DNA from: Methanobrevibacter ruminantium
Lineage (GTDB): Archaea > Methanobacteriota > Methanobacteria > Methanobacteriales > Methanobacteriaceae
Assembly: GCF_016294135.1 (NCBI RefSeq)
Contig: NZ_JAEDCO010000010.1
Span: forward strand, 1 to 44,318
Length of the DNA stretch: 44,318 nt
Direction of reading: 5' to 3'
Made by a program: the position numbers and the translations under genes. Below the pieces are notes generated by a model. The model was not told the DNA's origin. It did not search any database and saw only the letters and a program-made list of their open reading frames with translations. Within the stretch, counting starts at the first letter, position 1. The number at the start of each line of letters is the position of its first letter. Positions 40,800-44,318 of this stretch are shown piece after piece.

Positions 40800-41174
40800 A
40801 TGGCTAAAATGAGTTCAGTTCTAATAGGATTTCTATTGACATTAGTCGTTTACTTATTCTTTGGACGTTATGAATTCTGGGGTCTTTTAATCGTGGGATT
40901 CATTGTCGGATACATAGCTCACGAAGGAATATTCGGAGGAATGTGGAATGCGGCACTTGCAGGAGCATTCGGAACAATTGTGGCATCAATCCTATTCATA
41001 CTGCTTGTTACCGTAGGTGGAACCGCATTGATGGGACCTCTTGGAGGGCTTACTGGATTCACCGTTTCTGGAGTTTCAAGCTTATTTGTGATTATCTACA
41101 ATATAATCAAATATATGATCACTATGGGAATAACTGGTGCTCTCGGTGGAGCTTTAACTAAACAGAAAAATTAA
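40800..41174 (+). CDS. DUF5518-like small membrane protein
   Basis: A 124-residue hydrophobic protein with four predicted helices, about 6-22, 27-47, 53-74 and 85-118 (the last may be two). Gly-rich packing such as GGMWNAALAGAFGTIVA and GTALMGPLGGLTGF matches the DUF5518 type common in Methanobacteriales. No catalytic residues are visible. It has a strong ribosome site, GAGGTGAT, five bases before the ATG. It follows the helicase after 194 A/T-rich bases and has no clear operon partner. Confidence 0.82.
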   Translation: MAKMSSVLIGFLLTLVVYLFFGRYEFWGLLIVGFIVGYIAHEGIFGGMWNAALAGAFGTIVASILFILLVTVGGTALMGPLGGLTGFTVSGVSSLFVIIYNIIKYMITMGITGALGGALTKQKN

Positions 41175-41434
41175 ATTTTTTAAATTTTTCTCTTTCTTTT
41201 CTTTTTTTATTTTATCATTGCAATTTACTTATTTTATTAACTATTCTTCCTTTTAAACATTTTTCACTTTTATTATTTCGATTTTATCAATTTATACTGA
41301 TTTTTTAAAAAAAATATTAAAATTTAAATTATATGAGAAATAAAAATTTAATTTAGAAAAATAAATAGACAATATTAATTTTTAATAAATTAAAATTATG
41401 ATATGAATATAGTCTTAAAGTTTTAGGTGATTTA

Positions 41435-41965
41435 ATGGTAGATGCAGAAAAGGCAAAACAACCTAAAGTAAAAAAGAATAGAAATTCTAATTTACCTGAC
41501 ATAAATTTAAAATCATTGATTTTCGGTGCAGCAGCATATGCATTTTTCCCACTTGTTGCAACCCAATATGGAATAGATCTTTTAATGGCATTTGCAGCTA
41601 TTGGTCCTCTTTATATTGGTTATGAAGCAAAATCCTACCTTAAAGGTGTTCTTTTAGGTATTGTTGGTGCAACACCACTATTATACTTGACATTTGCAGG
41701 ATTTTTAGGAGCATACACGCCAACTGAAATGGGAGACTTGATTACAAGTGTTGCAGTCCTTGGACTTGGTGCATTGATGGCATTCTTCGGAGCTTACCTT
41801 TACCAAGAAAGAGCAAAAGCTAAAGAGGAATATGACATTGCAAAAGGCAGCAAAGGAACTAAAAATGTTCCTATCAAACAAAAAGAGAAAAAATTCGAAG
41901 ATACGGGTAATGTCAAAAAGAACATTACTAACTTATTCCTTCCAAAAGGCAGAAGGAAAAAATAA
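41435..41965 (+). CDS. Small membrane protein with lysine-rich ends
   Basis: A 176-residue protein that I do not recognise. A basic N-terminus (EKAKQPKVKKNRNS) is followed by about four helices between residues 28 and 127 (LIFGAAAYAFFPLVATQYG, LLMAFAAIGPLYIGYEAKS, VLLGIVGATPLLYLTFAGF, LITSVAVLGLGALMAFFGAYLY). A lysine-rich cytoplasmic tail of about 45 residues closes it. The positive-inside rule puts both ends in the cytoplasm. AGGTGAT precedes the ATG, and a perfect hairpin terminator follows. Confidence 0.82.
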   Translation: MVDAEKAKQPKVKKNRNSNLPDINLKSLIFGAAAYAFFPLVATQYGIDLLMAFAAIGPLYIGYEAKSYLKGVLLGIVGATPLLYLTFAGFLGAYTPTEMGDLITSVAVLGLGALMAFFGAYLYQERAKAKEEYDIAKGSKGTKNVPIKQKEKKFEDTGNVKKNITNLFLPKGRRKK

Positions 41966-42271
41966 TTTTTATTTTAATTAGAATCCCATTTGGGATTCTA
42001 AAATCTTTTTTTATAAAATATTTTTTTATAATTTTTTAAACTCAATAAATAGCTATTTTTTAATTTAAAGACTTAGACTAAAATACATATTCTAATTTTA
42101 TAAAATATTAAAAAATAGCAGAAATATTAGAATAATTAATGAATAATTGAATATTAATAAAAAAAGAGTAAAAAAGTTATAAAAGTTAAAAAAAGAAATA
42201 AAAACTTTAAAAAAATAGTTGAAAAAAGTTTTAATCAAACTTTTTCTAAATGTTTTTTCTAAGTTGGAAGA
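41966..42271. other. A/T-rich spacer between convergent genes
   Basis: A 306-base stretch. It begins with a strong hairpin terminator (41978-42001) for the plus-strand membrane-protein gene; the rest is A/T-rich sequence with T-tracts on the minus strand that may end purP transcription. No gene is visible. Confidence 0.7.
41978..42001 (+). terminator. Hairpin terminator after the small membrane-protein gene
   Basis: TTAGAATCCC and GGGATTCTAA form a perfect 10-bp stem with an ATTT loop, 13 bases after the stop codon, followed by AATCTTTTTTT. It is the most GC-rich hairpin among the spacers examined. Confidence 0.8.
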
Positions 42272-42286
42272 TTATGTAATAATCTT
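42268..42286. terminator. Stem-loop over the purP stop codon
   Basis: AAGATTAT and ATAATCTT pair over 8 bp with a GTA loop, spanning the last codons and the TAA stop of purP. G-T pairs could lengthen the stem by two. No T tract follows directly in the purP direction, so an mRNA 3'-end role is as likely as termination. Confidence 0.4.
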
Positions 42287-43363
42287 TTCAAATCCGCCGT
42301 TTTCGAGTGCCATTTTAATTTCACGTGCAACTCTTCTTCCCATACTCATACCTTCACCATATTTGAGGTAACTGTATGCGGAACCTTCCATAAAGGTGTT
42401 TGTACCACCATCAGTTCTTGCACTTGTTTCAAATACAACAACTTCAAGGTTATCGTTTACAAGAGTTTGGATACAGAATGGACCGTTTAAACCAGGTTTT
42501 ACTAATTCTGCAGCACTTTTAACTAATTTGTCACCGATTTCAAATGCTTGTGGAAGCAATGATTCTCTCATTACAACTGGGTGGTTACCGGTTACAACGT
42601 AAGATGGGCTAATGTCAATGGATAATTGATCTTTAGCAGGCATTCTTACAAATCCGTCAATACTGGATTCATATCTGCTGTCCATACCCATAAGTTCCAC
42701 TTCATCATTCAATGCGGAGTAGAAGTAGTGGATACAGTAGTTACAACCAGATACATACTCTTCAATGTGAGCTTGAGCCACATCTTCATCTTCAATCCAT
42801 CCACGTTCTTTCATTGCATCGATTTTTTCATTAAATTCTTCAGGAGATGAAGCTACAAAGTATCCTCTTCCACCTCTTGCTCCAGGGAATTTAACCATTA
42901 CAGCACGGTCAATTTCAGCAGGGTCATCATATTTCATTGGGATTCTGATTTTACCGTTTACGAGCAATTGTCTTTCCAAGTCTCTTTCAGCTTCCCATCT
43001 TAAGATGTCTCTGTTACCAAACATAGGTACATTGAACTTATCTTCAACATTATCTAAACCTGCGTATGCTACAAAGGATCCGTGAGGAATAACAATTGCG
43101 TTCATGTCTCTTAATCTTTGTTGAACATCTTCGTTTACAATGTCTTCGAATTTATCTACGATGATATATTCATCTGCAACATCAAAACGTTGATAAGGTA
43201 CTTCTCTACCCTTTGCACAAACAATAGCAGTTCTAAATCCTTCTTGTTTAGCACCATTAAGAATATGTAAAGAGGTGTGACTACCTAAAGTTGCGATAGT
43301 GATATTGTCTTTATCATACCCTTCTAAAATCTCCAATATTTTTTCTTTACTAACTTTTCCCAT
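42272..43363 (-). CDS. purP: FAICAR synthetase (formate-dependent AICAR ligase) PurP
   Basis: The 363-residue ATP-grasp enzyme makes FAICAR from AICAR, formate and ATP in the archaeal purine pathway. Signatures: an N-terminal pre-ATP-grasp domain (ATLGSHTSLHILNGAKQEGFRT, split near residues 24-45), IVIPHGSFVAYAGLD, the ATP-grasp phosphate loop VKFPGARGGRGYF (about 153-165), HIEEYVSGCNYCIHYFYS, and ETSARTDGGTNTF near the C-terminus. AGGAGAT precedes the ATG. Methanogens often carry PurP paralogues of unknown role, but the complete motif set here supports the biosynthetic one. Confidence 0.95.
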   Translation of the reverse strand: MGKVSKEKILEILEGYDKDNITIATLGSHTSLHILNGAKQEGFRTAIVCAKGREVPYQRFDVADEYIIVDKFEDIVNEDVQQRLRDMNAIVIPHGSFVAYAGLDNVEDKFNVPMFGNRDILRWEAERDLERQLLVNGKIRIPMKYDDPAEIDRAVMVKFPGARGGRGYFVASSPEEFNEKIDAMKERGWIEDEDVAQAHIEEYVSGCNYCIHYFYSALNDEVELMGMDSRYESSIDGFVRMPAKDQLSIDISPSYVVTGNHPVVMRESLLPQAFEIGDKLVKSAAELVKPGLNGPFCIQTLVNDNLEVVVFETSARTDGGTNTFMEGSAYSYLKYGEGMSMGRRVAREIKMALENGGFEKIIT

Positions 43364-43664
43364 TTTTAATCTCCTGAACTAATATTTTTCAGAAATCAAC
43401 TTAAAGATAAAAATTATTTATCAATAATTATATTATATTTTTATAAACTTATAAAGTTTTATTATTAAATTTTTATTCATATATTATGAAACTAAAAAAT
43501 GCAAAGAAAATCAAAAATGAATGAATTAAGACAGTGATTTTCTAAGCAATTTTCTAATAAACTATATAATCAATATAAAACAAAGTAATTATTGTTAGAT
43601 GAAAACAATTAATAACTAATTCATTTCAAATTGTTTTGAATTCATAATTATTGAATGTGAAAAT
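43364..43664. other. Divergent A/T-rich spacer upstream of purP
   Basis: A 301-base spacer between purP and the phosphoesterase gene. It must contain both promoters; TATA-like stretches such as TTTTTATAAACTTATAAAG (about 43438-43456) occur. A 12-codon frame from about 43487 (MKLKNAKKIKNE) is too short to support. No other structure is evident. Confidence 0.55.
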
Positions 43665-44216
43665 ATGTTAATTGGATTAATATCAGACACCCATATTCCA
43701 GATAGAAGAATTAAGCTTCCCCAAAAGGTTTTGGAAACCTTTGAAGGTGTTGACTTGATTATTCATGCAGGGGACATAACCAGCCAAAACGTTATAGATG
43801 AATTGGAAGCAATAGCGCCTGTAGTTGCTGTTGAAGGAAATATGGACAGGGTTCATGGGGAGATTGATCTCCCACCTTCTGAAATCATAGAAGCGGAAGG
43901 CCATAAGATTGGAGTAATACATGGAGAAGTTTATCCAAGAGGAGACACACAACAATTATATTACCATGCATTGCAATTGGAAGTGGATATCCTTGTAAGC
44001 GGACATTCACATGTTGCACAGCTTGAAAAGATTAAAAATGTCATTTTAGTCAATCCTGGAAGTCCGACAAACCCAAGATTATCTGACCCGTCAGTGGCAT
44101 TGATGGAAATAAACGGCAATGACATAAGCATAGAATTCATTCAAACTGGAAGGCCAGTTTGTTCAGCATTAAATTTCTTTGAAGAAAAGGCAAATAAGGA
44201 AAATAAAGATAAATAA
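43665..44216 (+). CDS. MJ0936/YfcE-type metallophosphoesterase
   Basis: The 183-residue calcineurin-like phosphoesterase has all metal motifs of the small MJ0936/YfcE group: GLISDTHIPD (residues 4-13), IIHAGDI, VEGNMDRVHG, IGVIHGE and VSGHSHVAQ, followed by LVNPGSPTNPR. These cytoplasmic enzymes hydrolyse phosphodiesters with two divalent metals; the natural substrate is not known. The ATG has only a weak TGTGA site. The last 11 codons and the stop lie in a 37-base unit that is repeated once after the gene, so the charged tail EEKANKENKDK may be of recent origin. Confidence 0.93.
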   Translation: MLIGLISDTHIPDRRIKLPQKVLETFEGVDLIIHAGDITSQNVIDELEAIAPVVAVEGNMDRVHGEIDLPPSEIIEAEGHKIGVIHGEVYPRGDTQQLYYHALQLEVDILVSGHSHVAQLEKIKNVILVNPGSPTNPRLSDPSVALMEINGNDISIEFIQTGRPVCSALNFFEEKANKENKDK

Positions 44217-44257
44217 AGATAAAAAGGCAAATAAGGAAAATAAAGATAAATAAAGAT
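44185..44257. repeat. 37-base tandem duplication across the 3' end of the phosphoesterase gene
   Basis: Positions 44185-44220 and 44222-44257 are identical over 36 bases (starting AAAAGGCAAATAAGGA). The unit also contains two copies of AAATAAAGAT. The first copy encodes the last codons and stop of the phosphoesterase; the second is untranslated. This is a recent slippage or duplication event. Confidence 0.92.
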
Positions 44258-44318
44258 AATTAAGATGAATTAATCGAAAAAAGAAAAAATAGAACCAATA
44301 AATAAGAGAATCAATAAA

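Noticed and set aside
1..44318. tRNA, rRNA, transposase or prophage genes
   Set aside because: I scanned for T-loop-like sequences, GC-rich RNA genes and mobile-element proteins and saw none.

Overview
The window is chromosomal DNA from a methanogenic archaeon of the order Methanobacteriales, most likely a Methanobrevibacter. The evidence is the low-GC sequence with long A/T-only spacers, Shine-Dalgarno sites of the GGTGAT/AGGAGGT type, and a gene set typical of the group: CoM/CoB fumarate reductase subunit B (tfrB), PurP, EndoMS/NucS, archaeal SepF, an archaeal-type glycyl-tRNA synthetase, RNase Z, an Lhr-type helicase, FilR1-domain regulators and several Methanobacteriales-restricted proteins. 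I saw no rRNA, tRNA, CRISPR array, transposase or phage gene. About 42 protein genes are supported.

Layout. 1-783 is gene-poor A/T-rich sequence. 784-1875 (minus) holds a universal stress protein followed by a chloramphenicol-acetyltransferase-like protein. 2146-4687 has an alpha/beta hydrolase, an amidohydrolase and a DUF2124-like protein; the first two look leaderless. 4783-6077 (minus) is a bacterial-style cassette: 2TM protein, LytTR regulator, DUF3021-like membrane protein. 6456-7854 has a HEAT-repeat gene with an in-frame stop near its 5' end and a zinc-ribbon protein whose best ribosome site points to an ATA codon. 7966-13342 has iorBA (minus) divergent from tfrB-trmJ (plus). A cysteine-rich Fe-S protein and glyS follow to 16269.

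16461-18095 (minus) carries two tandem FilR1-type regulators. A 461-base spacer with several inverted repeats separates them from a TatD-like hydrolase. 19435-21743 (minus) has a C_GCAxxG_C_C protein, SepF and a DUF1611 protein. 22224-24342 has a ZPR1 zinc-finger protein, a histone-fold/coiled-coil protein and a small unknown. 24498-28298 holds the NAD genes nadC and nadA flanking rnz and an MscS channel. 28439-32288 (minus) has a small unknown, a MetX-like hydrolase, an amidohydrolase and a MATE transporter. 32504-36780 has nucS, mntP, an unknown, a zinc-ribbon/membrane/PsbP-like protein and a nitrilase-family amidase. 36938-44216 has a second HEAT protein, an Lhr helicase, two small membrane proteins, purP and an MJ0936-like phosphoesterase.

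How the genes fit together. Most are housekeeping: amino-acid-derived 2-oxoacid metabolism (IorAB), fumarate reduction linked to methanogenic thiols (TfrB), NAD synthesis (NadA, NadC), purine synthesis (PurP), RNA processing (RNase Z, TrmJ, GlyS), DNA repair (NucS, Lhr), cell division (SepF) and ion or solute homeostasis (MscS, MntP, MATE). The parts I would look at first are the histone-fold protein with a coiled-coil tail, the LytTR/DUF3021/2TM cassette, the FilR1 pair with its palindromes, and several places where start or stop signals look altered.
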